Shown here: positions 7,901-16,282 of the stretch, piece by piece | How the letters are laid out: every line of letters starts with the position of its first letter | How positions within the stretch are numbered: the stretch's first letter is position 1 | Assembly: GCA_963664845.1 (NCBI GenBank) | Contig: OY761615.1 | Location: 3,038,001 to 3,102,000 of the forward strand | Direction of reading: 5' to 3' | DNA length: 64,000 nucleotides | From: CAIYTF01 sp963664845 | GTDB lineage: Bacteria; Bacteroidota; Ignavibacteria; Ignavibacteriales; Ignavibacteriaceae | Program-made: the position numbers and the translations under genes | Notes under the pieces: model-generated | What the model was told of the DNA's origin: nothing | What the model saw: only the letters and a program-made list of their open reading frames with translations | Database searches by the model: none

Positions 7901-8738
7901 CGAATCAGCCACTGAAATAGCAAAAAACAGTAAAAGCAGTTTCTACTATGCTTTTAACTTTCTGCCGAAGGCAAAGCGAAATGCAATGAATATTGTGTAC
8001 GCCTTTTGCCGTCGAACGGATGATATTGTTGATGAGGGTACCGAGCCGGTAGAGGTCAAGGAACAGACACTTACACACTGGAGAATTGAACTGGAAAAAG
8101 CACTTCGCAATGAGTCTCAATACACGCTGCTGAATACACTGGCAGTTACCGTAAAACAGTTTCACATTCCCATTGAGCTCTTCTTTGAGCTTATCAAAGG
8201 CATGGAAATGGACCTTGAGATAAGTCGCTTTAATAATTTTGATGAACTGCACCTTTATTGCTATCGCGTCGCATCAACCGTTGGACTCATGTGCATTGAA
8301 ATATTCGGCTATAAACACGAGTCGGCCCGTTTGTTTGCCGAAAACCTGGGAATTGCACTGCAATTAACCAACATTATTCGTGATGTTAGCAAAGACGCCA
8401 AAAGAGGACGGATCTATCTTCCGCTTGATGAACTTGCCATGTTTGGGTATTCAGAGGATGATCTCCTCAATTCACGCTACAACGCTAATTTTATTGCCCT
8501 CATGGAATATCAGGCAAAGCGGGCAGAGCAATATTTTTCTCTCGCTACGGCTCAATTGAATCTTGAAGACAAATCATCCATGTTCGCTGCCAGGGCGATG
8601 CAGCACATCTATTACAGGAATCTCGAACGCATCATTCAAAAAAAATACGATGTGTTTAATCATACCATTAAGGTTTCCAAATTGGAAAAAGTTGGCATTT
8701 CGCTTGGTGTCTGGGCGAAGTATAATTTAGTCTATTAA
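7893..8738 (+). CDS. hpnD: Presqualene diphosphate synthase HpnD
   Basis: 281 residues of the squalene/phytoene synthase family. Aspartate motifs are DDIVD (residues 43-47) and RDVSKD (about 163-168), followed by RGRIYLPLDEL, typical of this group. HpnD condenses two farnesyl diphosphates head to head into presqualene diphosphate. The stop codon overlaps the hpnE start by one base (TAATG), indicating translational coupling. A phytoene synthase (crtB) is the alternative, but the three-gene order favours squalene. Confidence 0.9.
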   Translation: MVNESATEIAKNSKSSFYYAFNFLPKAKRNAMNIVYAFCRRTDDIVDEGTEPVEVKEQTLTHWRIELEKALRNESQYTLLNTLAVTVKQFHIPIELFFELIKGMEMDLEISRFNNFDELHLYCYRVASTVGLMCIEIFGYKHESARLFAENLGIALQLTNIIRDVSKDAKRGRIYLPLDELAMFGYSEDDLLNSRYNANFIALMEYQAKRAEQYFSLATAQLNLEDKSSMFAARAMQHIYYRNLERIIQKKYDVFNHTIKVSKLEKVGISLGVWAKYNLVY

Positions 8739-10033
8739 TGAAACAATGTGCTGTCATTGGTGGCGGCCTTGCCGGCCTTACTGCCGCCGCCTATCTTTCC
8801 TCCAGGCAAATCCCCGTAACCCTTTTTGAATCCTCACCCAAAATTGGCGGTCGCGTCTTTTCTTTCAGGCATGCTGCATTTCCCGAACCTGTTGATAACG
8901 GGCAACACATCCTCATGGGGTGTTACCGGGAAACAATAAAATTACTAAATCTTATAAGTCCCACTGACCGGCTTAAAGTTCAACCGGCTCTCGCAATAGA
9001 ATTTGTTCTGCCCGGTCAATCTGCTTCATGGCTCAAAGCGTCAACACTCGTTCACCCCTTGGGTCTGTTGGCTGGACTCCTGCGCTATAAACTGCTTGAC
9101 CGGCAATCAAAAATGAAACTCTTGCGTTTTATGGCAAGGCTCTATTTTGCAAAAGAACCGCTTTCACTTGAAGATGAAACTATTTCGCAATGGCTGACCC
9201 GCTTTGAGCAGACTGAAACAGCCAACCGGGTGCTGTGGCATATTCTGGCAATTGGCACAATGAATGCCCCACCGGAACTTTCCTCGGCCAGAGTTTTCGA
9301 ATCCGTATTGCGGCAAATGCTCTTAAGCGACGCTGCTTCTGCAAGAATAATCATCCCCGGAGCCGATCTCTCCCAAACGTTTTGTATGCCCGCGGAAAGC
9401 TTTATCCGTGGCCATGGCGGTATCATTGAGGTGAGCAATAAAATAAGTCGCGTTGAAGAGGTGCAGTCGGGAAAAATTATCGTGATTGACTCATCCGGTC
9501 TTTCGCAGGAGTTCGACACGATCGTCTTTGCAGCGCCGTTGCACGCGCTCAGTAAAATCGAAGGCGTCGGTGAACTTGTTTCTCTGCCCGAATCCGGGTT
9601 AGCTTTCTCATCCATCATTACTTTCCATTTCCGTCTGAAATCAAACCCGCTGCATGAATTATTCTATGGAATTGTTGACTCACCCATGCAATGGGTATTT
9701 AACCACGAAACTCACATTACAACGGTCACCAGTGCTGCAAACGATCTGATCAATCTGAGCGAAGAGGAACTGTTTAATCTGTTCAGCAGTGAAATTGAAA
9801 AATACTTTGGGATTCAAAAATCGGCGATCATAACCCATAAAATGATCAAGGAAAAACGGGCAACGTTTATTCCCTCTCCGGAAGCTGAAACTATACGCAA
9901 AAGTATCGTCCCCAAAACCAGGAACGTATTTCTGGCCGGTGATTGGACCAATACAGGTTTGCCGGCAACAATTGAAGGGGCAGTGCTCAGCGGCAAAAGG
10001 GCAGCAGACGCGGTGCTCACCTATCATGCGTGA
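8738..10033 (+). CDS. hpnE: Hydroxysqualene dehydroxylase HpnE (FAD-dependent amine-oxidase fold)
   Basis: 431 residues. The N-terminal dinucleotide-binding motif is GGGLAG (residues 8-13), followed by the FESSPKIGGRVFSF segment typical of phytoene desaturase/HpnE flavoproteins. The C-terminal FAD-contact region is VFLAGDWTNTGLPATIEGAV. HpnE reduces hydroxysqualene to squalene. It completes the hpnCDE operon. No squalene-hopene cyclase or other hopanoid gene is in the window, so the fate of the squalene is not shown here. Confidence 0.92.
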   Translation: MKQCAVIGGGLAGLTAAAYLSSRQIPVTLFESSPKIGGRVFSFRHAAFPEPVDNGQHILMGCYRETIKLLNLISPTDRLKVQPALAIEFVLPGQSASWLKASTLVHPLGLLAGLLRYKLLDRQSKMKLLRFMARLYFAKEPLSLEDETISQWLTRFEQTETANRVLWHILAIGTMNAPPELSSARVFESVLRQMLLSDAASARIIIPGADLSQTFCMPAESFIRGHGGIIEVSNKISRVEEVQSGKIIVIDSSGLSQEFDTIVFAAPLHALSKIEGVGELVSLPESGLAFSSIITFHFRLKSNPLHELFYGIVDSPMQWVFNHETHITTVTSAANDLINLSEEELFNLFSSEIEKYFGIQKSAIITHKMIKEKRATFIPSPEAETIRKSIVPKTRNVFLAGDWTNTGLPATIEGAVLSGKRAADAVLTYHA

Positions 10034-10257
10034 TAGGCCGGTGAGAAAATCCTGGAGCAGGATTTAAATAGCCGGTTTTTGGCTTGTCCCGGCCATTCCT
10101 CAGGAAACGATGCGATTCCCCAAAAATTATCCCCGGACTTCAGTTTCAAATCCCGCTCAAAAAAAATTCCAAAACAGCTAAACTTTCTGAAAAACATTTC
10201 GATAATGCCAAAAGTACACTATTATTAATTTTTTTTGAAATCAGAAGGAACTGAAAA

Positions 10258-10668
10258 GTGAAAACACAGGATGTTTCTGCAAAGATTTTCATGCATTGGT
10301 TTGTTATTGCAACTCTGATGCTGATCGCACTCGCCAACCACCCGACTTATAGCGCCGCACCCAACGATGAAGAATATGCTCCATTTGCCGAGGAAATGTC
10401 AACTCCGGTAGGAGGAATGGAAGGTATTGTAAAGAATGTACATTATCCTGATATTGCAAAAAAAAGCGGTGTTCAGGGAAGGGTATTCCTTCTTATCTAT
10501 GTTAACGAACGAGGTGGCGTCGACGACGTAAAAGTGGTAAGAGGAATTGGGGCCGGCTGTGATGAGGCTGCTATTGCTGCAGCGAAAAAGGCGAAATATA
10601 CGCCTGGTAAATCGAAAGGTCAGAGCATCAAGACAAAGCTTTCTCTTGCTGTCACCTTCAAATTATAA
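10258..10668 (+). CDS. TonB C-terminal-domain protein, small
   Basis: 136 residues from a GTG start with AGAAGGAA upstream. One hydrophobic segment near residues 12-30 (FVIATLMLIALA) serves as a signal peptide or single anchor. Residues of about 50-136 are a TonB C-terminal fold: YPDIAKKSGVQGRVFLLIYVNERGGVDDVKVVRG, then a paired-Ala helix and YTPGKSKGQSI. TonB couples inner-membrane energy to outer-membrane receptors. The proline-rich spacer of a full TonB is missing, and no exbB/exbD lies nearby, so it may instead be a periplasmic adaptor. It is 37 bases upstream of the chemoreceptor. Confidence 0.82.
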   Translation: MKTQDVSAKIFMHWFVIATLMLIALANHPTYSAAPNDEEYAPFAEEMSTPVGGMEGIVKNVHYPDIAKKSGVQGRVFLLIYVNERGGVDDVKVVRGIGAGCDEAAIAAAKKAKYTPGKSKGQSIKTKLSLAVTFKL

Positions 10669-10705
10669 CGTTAGCTGATACTTAATTAATCTCATTGAGG
10701 ATTTA

Positions 10706-12772
10706 ATGAAATTATGGAAGGACATTAAGTTTGTCCGCAAAATCCAAATCGGATTTTTGCTGATTGCGTCCATCTCAACCATTATTGTAGTAAATGATCT
10801 GATCAGAATAAATGCTTTTAGCAGTACTGCCGATACTCTCTATCGGGAAGTGAATGTTCCCAAAGACAACATTCAAAAAATCAGTCAGGAATTCAATTTA
10901 ATACAGTTCACCCTTCTTAAGTTTTCCATCAAGGAATTCGAACCCAACTTTCCAGCATTTTTTCAGGATGTCACAAAACAAAAAGCACAAATTGATACTC
11001 TCGTAGCGAAGCTGGATAAGTATGAAAACACTCCGGAATTGGGCGAAACGGTCAAGAGTGTCAAAAAAATCTGGAAAAATTATAAAAACGTTGTTGCCGA
11101 TGCCATCATAAGCGCCGGGATGATGAAGGATTTTGAAATGGCCGCGGTGGTGGCAACTTCTTCCGGCGAAGAGGTGGGCAAACAACTTGCAAAGAACCTG
11201 AGTCAAATCAGCATCAGCCTGCAGGAACGGTCAGACGAAATTGAAGGCGACCTTAAACAGAAAACAAGCATGAGCCAGATGCTAACGATGATTGGAATGT
11301 TTATTGGATGCGCTGTTTTCCTGATTTGCGCGTTCTGGCTGGCCCCAACCATTTCAAAACCTATCAATAAACTATCGGCTGATTTGCAACTGTTTGCCTT
11401 GGGTGATTATGAAAATGAGGTGAAAAGCGAGTCGAAAGATGAGTTTGGCGACTTGGCCGAATTGTTGGAAAAAGTGCGGGTAGCCCAGCATGAAAAAATC
11501 ATTGCTGCCCAAAACATCGCCGAAGGAATTTTTGACCGTGTACCAAGTGCTTCCGGCAAAGACAAGCTTGCGGAAGAATTCAATTCCGTTATCGATACTA
11601 TCGATATGATCTTCGCAGAGACCGGGCAGATCATTCAGGCTAACCAAAATGGCGATTTGCAATTCCGTGGCAAAACGGAACACTTCAACGGGAATTGGAA
11701 AAAATTTATTATCAATCAGAATTCTTCGCTTGAGTCTATTGCCAACCCTATTAATGAAGCACTTCAAATGCTCGAGAAAATTGCAAACGGCGACTTGCGC
11801 TATCATATGAAAACCTCCTATTTGGGAGATTATCAGCGGATGGCAGATAACCTGAATAAGGTGGTTGATAACCTTAGTGAAGCAATGACCAGCGTTACCG
11901 AGGCGGCTTCTGAACTCTCTGCCTCTGCTTCGCAAATTTCTTCCAGCGCCGAGGAAATGGCTGCCGGTGCAACAGAGCAAAGCTCACAAACTTCGGAAAT
12001 TGCCGGCGCAGTTGAGGAAATGGCAAAAACCGGAGCCGAAAACACCCAAAATGCCAAGCTGGCCAGTGTGAGTGCAAAAAATGCCGGATCGAAGGCCAAG
12101 GAAAGCGGTGACGTGATCTGGAAAACCATCAACGGCATTAACAAGCTTTCTGAAGTTATGATGCAGTCTGCCGGCTCTGTAAAGGAACTGGGCAAAAACA
12201 GCGATCAGATCGGCGAAATTGTCCAGGTTATTGACGACATTGCCGACCAGACCAACCTGCTTGCACTCAACGCTGCTATTGAAGCCGCCCGTGCAGGTGA
12301 ACAGGGAAGAGGATTTGCCGTGGTGGCTGATGAAGTGCGGAAACTTGCAGAACGCACTTCAAAGGCAACCAAGGAAATTTCGGGTATGATCAAAAAAATT
12401 CAGCACGATACCGATGATGCCGTGACCGTTATGCAAAAAGGCACCGTCGAGGTTGAGAACGGAAAGGCGCTTGCGGCAAAGGCCAGTGAGGCCTTGAAGG
12501 AGATCATCGATATTACGATGGAGAATGCCCAGCGTATGGAACAACTGGCTATTGCCACGGAATCTCAATCGGTTGCGAACGACGAAATCAGCCGTGTGAT
12601 CGAACAAATTGACAATGTCAGCCAGCAGGGCGCTCAGGGAATTCAGCAGATAAGCAAATCTGCCGAGAACCTGTATCGCCTGACCGGAACATTGCAGGAA
12701 ATGCTTACCCGGTTTGAGCTTCTGGCTGAAACCAGAGATGGGAAAAGATCATATTTGGCTGCTAAACACTAA
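10706..12772 (+). CDS. Methyl-accepting chemotaxis protein
   Basis: 688 residues. A first membrane helix lies at about 16-31 (IGFLLIASISTIIVV), a periplasmic four-helix-type sensor at about 32-190, and a second helix at about 194-215 (GMFIGCAVFLICAFWL). HAMP-type segments follow at about 215-270 and again around 340-395. The cytoplasmic signalling hairpin has its tip in DQTNLLALNAAIEAARAGEQ. Gln/Glu pairs in the flanking helices are candidate methylation sites. It signals through CheW to CheA. cheW is 30 bases downstream; cheA is not in the window. Confidence 0.95.
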   Translation: MKLWKDIKFVRKIQIGFLLIASISTIIVVNDLIRINAFSSTADTLYREVNVPKDNIQKISQEFNLIQFTLLKFSIKEFEPNFPAFFQDVTKQKAQIDTLVAKLDKYENTPELGETVKSVKKIWKNYKNVVADAIISAGMMKDFEMAAVVATSSGEEVGKQLAKNLSQISISLQERSDEIEGDLKQKTSMSQMLTMIGMFIGCAVFLICAFWLAPTISKPINKLSADLQLFALGDYENEVKSESKDEFGDLAELLEKVRVAQHEKIIAAQNIAEGIFDRVPSASGKDKLAEEFNSVIDTIDMIFAETGQIIQANQNGDLQFRGKTEHFNGNWKKFIINQNSSLESIANPINEALQMLEKIANGDLRYHMKTSYLGDYQRMADNLNKVVDNLSEAMTSVTEAASELSASASQISSSAEEMAAGATEQSSQTSEIAGAVEEMAKTGAENTQNAKLASVSAKNAGSKAKESGDVIWKTINGINKLSEVMMQSAGSVKELGKNSDQIGEIVQVIDDIADQTNLLALNAAIEAARAGEQGRGFAVVADEVRKLAERTSKATKEISGMIKKIQHDTDDAVTVMQKGTVEVENGKALAAKASEALKEIIDITMENAQRMEQLAIATESQSVANDEISRVIEQIDNVSQQGAQGIQQISKSAENLYRLTGTLQEMLTRFELLAETRDGKRSYLAAKH

Positions 12773-12802
12773 TTGTTTAATTAATTTTTTGGAGCATTGA
12801 AA

Positions 12803-13294
12803 ATGGGCCTGACAGATAATTCAAAAAAAGATGCCACTGATCTTATTCAGCTGGTAAGCTTTAAAGTCGGGGAAGAAGAATTTGGCGTTGATATTCTGAA
12901 AGTCCAGGAGATCAACAAAATGACGTTAATAACAAGAGTACCCAACGCTCCTGATTTTGTTGAGGGCGTTATCAATTTACGCGGCAGGGTGATTCCCATA
13001 GTCGATTTGCGGAAACGGCTTGGAATGCCTGAAAAGCAGCACGACAAAAACACACGCATCATTGTAGTGGAAATTGTCAGCAAGACCATTGGGTTTGTTG
13101 TTGATGCGGTCAGCGAAGTGCTGCGTATCTCGAGGGACATTACAGAAAAACCACCTGAACTGGTTGCCGGCATCGATGCCGACTATATCACTGCCGTGGC
13201 AAAGCTTGAAGACCGCCTTTTGATTCTTTTGGACCTGGATAAGGTGCTCACCAAAGAAGAGACCACCGATGTAGGTTTTGCTTCAGAAGCGTAA
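12803..13294 (+). CDS. cheW: Chemotaxis coupling protein CheW
   Basis: 163 residues from the ATG at 12803, which has GGAG eight bases upstream; a TTG two codons earlier is less likely. It is the SH3-like adaptor joining chemoreceptors to the CheA kinase. Family motifs include LVSFKVGEEEFGVDILKVQEI, FVEGVINLRGRVIPIVDLRKRLG and GFVVDAVSEVLRI. Cotranscribed with the preceding chemoreceptor and followed by a clear hairpin terminator. Confidence 0.95.
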   Translation: MGLTDNSKKDATDLIQLVSFKVGEEEFGVDILKVQEINKMTLITRVPNAPDFVEGVINLRGRVIPIVDLRKRLGMPEKQHDKNTRIIVVEIVSKTIGFVVDAVSEVLRISRDITEKPPELVAGIDADYITAVAKLEDRLLILLDLDKVLTKEETTDVGFASEA

Positions 13295-13344
13295 CTGCAA
13301 CATTTGCTATTTTCCTTCCTTCTAAGTAAAAATAGTAGTACACT

Positions 13345-13374
13345 CAAACGCCCGGAAACGGGCGTTTGCAGTTT
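13345..13374 (+). terminator. Intrinsic terminator after cheW
   Basis: Perfect stem CAAACGCCCG-GAAA-CGGGCGTTTG followed by CAGTTTT, about 50 bases past the cheW stop codon. Strong GC stem with a short T-run; likely ends the receptor-cheW transcript. Confidence 0.85.
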
Positions 13375-13486
13375 TAGGAAAAGAGGACGTCAACTTTACG
13401 AAGCCATTAATGGCGTCGTGCCGGCACAGGCACGTCGATGCCCTGACAAGTGCACAACATGAATGACTGTCTCATCCCGTCTTGCG

Positions 13487-13725
13487 CATACGCTTCAACT
13501 TAACGAACACGATGAACAAATGTCATTCCCGTGAAAACGGAAATCTACCTTCCTCAAGCCTTGGGAAGCATCAGCAATTAATGAATTTTTGCAATTCGCG
13601 TTTTTAATGCATTGCTCATACAGCAGAGAATCAAAACGTCCGTTGACAACCCATTCTTACGACAGTTAGCTGTTAGCGATTCTGCGAACGGAGTCTAATT
13701 ACACTCTTTTAAGTTGACGCCTATG
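13487..13725. mobile_element. MITE-like element, copy 4 (long form)
   Basis: A 239-bp element with ends CATACGCTTCAACTTA and TAAGTTGACGCCTATG, inverted repeats with two mismatches. Flanks are CGTCTTGCG (13478-13486) and CGTCTTGCC (13726-13734), a 9-bp duplication with one mismatch. The inside shares CATTCCCGTGAAAACGG and AATCTACCT with the shorter copies, but carries about 100 extra bases in its right half. No coding capacity. Confidence 0.8.
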
Positions 13726-13772
13726 CGTCTTGCCGGACGCGGGGGACCTCCGCGGAGAATGGATCACTGAGA

Positions 13773-13880
13773 TCTTACATCCCAGAAGGCGGGGCGAACC
13801 GATGCAACAATCGAAGAATCGTCTATCACTGGTTGCTGGTTTGCCGCCGACATTTCATTTGTTCCGTAATTCCACACATG
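13773..13880 (+). repeat. Dispersed repeat, copy 1
   Basis: Contains CTTACATCCCAGAAGGCGGG, CGAACCGATG, ATCACTGGTTG and ATTTCATTTG in the same order as 55555-55690. The second copy covers the 3' end of a coding gene, whereas this one is fully intergenic. Confidence 0.6.
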
Positions 13881-14029
13881 TATTTGCGTAACATGCGTGA
13901 TAGAGTAATTCATGAACAATCATCTGAAGCTGTTCCACTGAGACAGCTTCAGAACAATTATCCAGCACCAGCACCCTTCCAACTCACATAAATCACACAA
14001 ATCGAAAAAATCATAGTTCAGACGGTTAG

Positions 14030-14096
14030 TGCACGCCGCACTACGTTGTGCACTGCGCCATGCACCTGCACGGAGCATCTTGCAGCCTGCACAAAC
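14030..14096 (+). repeat. GTGCAC-rich dispersed repeat, copy 1
   Basis: CACTACGTTGTGCACTGCGC followed by CATGCACCTGCAC. The reverse complement of 59033-59095 carries CACTACAGTGCACAGCGCC and CATGCACCGTGCAC, so the two are inverted copies of one element. Function unknown. Confidence 0.5.
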
Positions 14097-14329
14097 CCCT
14101 CATTAATTTCCACAATCTCAATTCTCAAGATTCTGTACGTGTTCTTTGAAAACTTGTCCGTCACTCCATCTGACAGTCAACCAATGTCCGTTGCGGCCAC
14201 ACTGCAATAAGGTTCCAACAAGCATTAGAAGAAGGTGTAAAACCGGTAATTCAATAATAATTTTCCGCGCCGCCAACACACCTCCCCTTAACGAAAGAGG
14301 AGGCAGGGATGGATTCGCTGCGACACAGG

Positions 14330-14530
14330 GTGAATTCGAAAGCACCAAAAAGTACCAAAATACCGGTAAAAGTGGTAAAACCGGTAAAAGTTCGAAAAAT
14401 CAAATCAGAAATGGCCTCTTTTGATCTGAATTCAAATCTTTTCCACTCCGGGACTCTTACCACCCCCGGTAAAACTCCGCAATAACCGGTAAACTCACCA
14501 TAAGCTGGTAAAAGCTTCCCCGGTCAGTGT
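14330..14530 (+). repeat. Iterated-word hairpin element A (GGTAAAAGT words)
   Basis: The left block reads ACCGGTAAA, AGTGGTAAA, ACCGGTAAA, AGTTCGAAA as back-to-back 9-bp words (about 14362-14398). The right part repeats related words in both orientations (CTCTTACCACC, CCGGTAAAACT, ACCGGTAAACT, GCTGGTAAAAG). Less symmetric than element B. Confidence 0.5.
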
Positions 14531-14654
14531 GTTCTCCAGGTCACGGAGCACAGTCGAAGTGGCCCGATCCACCGCTTCCAAACCCCGAGAGGGTGGCATT
14601 ATTGTAGTGACATTATTTTCGGGGTTGTGTAGATTCCCAAAAACAAATAAACGG

Positions 14655-14755
14655 AATGGTGGTTATAGTGGTAATAGTGGTTATAGTTTGCGTTTTTACG
14701 CTCTATTCGAAACATTTTTTGCCATCAACTATAACCACTATTACCGCACCGGCAC
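14655..14755. repeat. Iterated-word hairpin element B (GTGGTTATA words)
   Basis: The left side has three 9-bp words in tandem (GTGGTTATA, GTGGTAATA, GTGGTTATA). GGTAATAGTGGTTATAGTT (14670-14688) is a perfect 19-bp inverted repeat of AACTATAACCACTATTACC (14727-14745), with a 38-base loop. The loop words TTTGCGTTTT and CGAAACATTTTT match the loop of the elements at 58605-58778 read on the opposite strand. Confidence 0.75.
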
Positions 14756-14824
14756 AATGCAGTCATCTTCTCAATCAGCGTAATCATCCTGAATCAGGTT
14801 AATCTGTGGTCAAAAAACCGTTAA

Positions 14825-14950
14825 ATTCGTACACATCGTACATAGTATTCGTTTCCAGTCTAAATTCGCAATATTCTCTTCTCCAACTATGAACACTATG
14901 AACGCTCAGGAACAAGGCGGTCATTTTTCCCGGCACAGATTCCAGCGCCC
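14825..14950. repeat. Iterated-word hairpin element C (CTATGAACA words)
   Basis: Left side CGTACACAT, CGTACATAG, TATTCGTTT; loop TCTAAATTCGCAATATT; right side AACTATGAACACTATGAACG. The right side is the same text as the arm of the 58605-58778 elements. The left arm is degenerate here. Confidence 0.55.
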
Positions 14951-15098
14951 GGCGTTATAAGTGAATATGCAAAAACGATCACAATGCCATGACTCGCCAG
15001 GTGGCTGGAAATGCAAGGCCCCTAATCCTTGTAATCATCTTGACTCAGTTTCCATTCCCTCGGCTTTTTTGAAACTATTAGGCCCTTATGCACTCCGC

Positions 15099-15977
15099 CT
15101 ATATCAGTCCCGGCCATTCATTTTCATGAGGACCAAATGACGTTAATATCTTTTCCAAAATATCATCTGCCAACGGACCCGATTCAAGCATCTTAATGTT
15201 GTTCAGGAGATGTTCGGTTTTGTTGGTCCCTATGATCAGTGAATGCGCACCTGTGTGGAACGCGGTGAATTGCATCGCTGTTTTCATCCACGCATCGCCA
15301 AATTCAAGCTGCATGGTTTTCATTCTTACCCAATAGTCTTCTGCGTATTGGCCTGCGGGACGCTCCATAAATTTCCAGGGACAATTTCCCAATGGGCGTT
15401 TTGCTATTATTCCTAGTCCTCGCCTGATCGCTTCAGGAATATACCATTGTGCACTTCTTTGATCGAAGACGTTCATCGATGTTTGCACCGAATTAAAAGC
15501 TCCGCTGTTTATTGCGAAGGTGAGTTCGTCATTTTCTCCTGAATACGCTGCCGCTCTTATTTTGCCAGCCTGCCGGGCGGCCAGAAGTGCTGAGGTTACT
15601 TCTCCCTTTTGCAGTATCCAAAGTGGGCACGAATGCAGATGTACAATATCAATATAATCAGTTTGCAAACGCTGCATCGCGGCGTCAACTCCTGCGGTGA
15701 TACAATCATAAGTCCAGTCTTCAAATCCGGGGATGCCATACCCGATCTTCGTGGAAAGAATGATGCTGCCCCTGCGCTGTTTGAGGAAATGTCCTATGCG
15801 TTCTTCGGACGAGCCATAACCGCGCGCCGTATCGATGAGCGTAATGCCCGCATCAACGGCGGCGTTTAATAGCGTGTATGCTTCACCGTCCGTGAGTTCT
15901 GAGCCGCCAATGTGCCCGGCCCCGAAGCCCAAAACGGAAACGCTAAAATCATTGTCCCCGAATTTTCTGTATTCCAA
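15099..15977 (-). CDS. Aldo/keto reductase family oxidoreductase
   Basis: 292 residues from a TTG start at 15977, chosen because MEYRKFGDNDFSVSVLGFGA is the normal beginning of the family and no earlier ATG fits. The (beta/alpha)8 NADPH-dependent fold is shown by GITLIDTARGYGSSEERIG (active-site Asp and Tyr), STKIGYG (active-site Lys) and IDIVHLHSC (active-site His). The C-terminal LIIGTNKTEHLLNNI is the cofactor-binding segment. Substrate unknown. It stands alone, convergent with the repeat-rich region. Confidence 0.88.
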   Translation of the reverse strand: MEYRKFGDNDFSVSVLGFGAGHIGGSELTDGEAYTLLNAAVDAGITLIDTARGYGSSEERIGHFLKQRRGSIILSTKIGYGIPGFEDWTYDCITAGVDAAMQRLQTDYIDIVHLHSCPLWILQKGEVTSALLAARQAGKIRAAAYSGENDELTFAINSGAFNSVQTSMNVFDQRSAQWYIPEAIRRGLGIIAKRPLGNCPWKFMERPAGQYAEDYWVRMKTMQLEFGDAWMKTAMQFTAFHTGAHSLIIGTNKTEHLLNNIKMLESGPLADDILEKILTSFGPHENEWPGLI

Positions 15978-16282
15978 GTTAAAATCTTTCTCTGCTTGTC
16001 ATAAAATTAATTTGCCTTTCGGCGGTAATGCAAAATTGAAGTTGGTGTTTTCCGGCAAAATTCCGGTTCCGAAAATCACATTTTATTCTTTACGCTAAGG
16101 TAAAAATTATCGCTGAATATTTATTGATTGAATAGTCGGGATTGCGTAATTTTTGGGTATAGTCTGGAGTTGGAATAAAGAGGTGTCGGAAAACCATAAG
16201 GAAACCTGTTGATGGTTCAATGCAGACAAAAAAGGTCAGGGAAGTGGATCGCTTAAAATTTTTTAACAGGAGGTTAACGGTT
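15978..16282. other. Divergent intergenic region, nothing further recognised
   Basis: About 300 bases between the aldo/keto reductase and the glycosylase-like gene, presumably holding both promoters. No strong hairpin or repeat seen. Confidence 0.4.

Larger units (their letters stand above)
13295..15098. other. Gene-free repeat-rich region of about 1.8 kb
   Basis: No frame here looks coding. Apparent frames around 14118-14783 run through low-complexity or iterated words. Contents in order: the cheW terminator; a MITE-like element (13487-13725); a dispersed repeat shared with 55555-55690 (about 13773-13880); a GTGCAC-rich repeat (about 14030-14096) related to 59033-59095; and three hairpin elements with iterated 9-bp words (about 14330-14530, 14655-14755, 14825-14950). 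The convergence of the cheW and aldo/keto reductase genes makes it a tolerant landing site. Confidence 0.7.

Noticed and set aside
13331..13342. AATAGTAGTACA shared with 38073-38084, each just before a terminator
   Set aside because: Identical 12-mers are expected by chance many times in 64 kb; no further similarity.
14330..14400. CRISPR-like look of regularly spaced GGTAAA words
   Set aside because: Words are 9 bp and contiguous, with no unique spacers and no cas genes.
14118..14783. Open frames with GKSGKTGKS and GYSGNSGYS repeats
   Set aside because: They are translations of the iterated 9-bp words in a repeat region; no start signal or normal composition.
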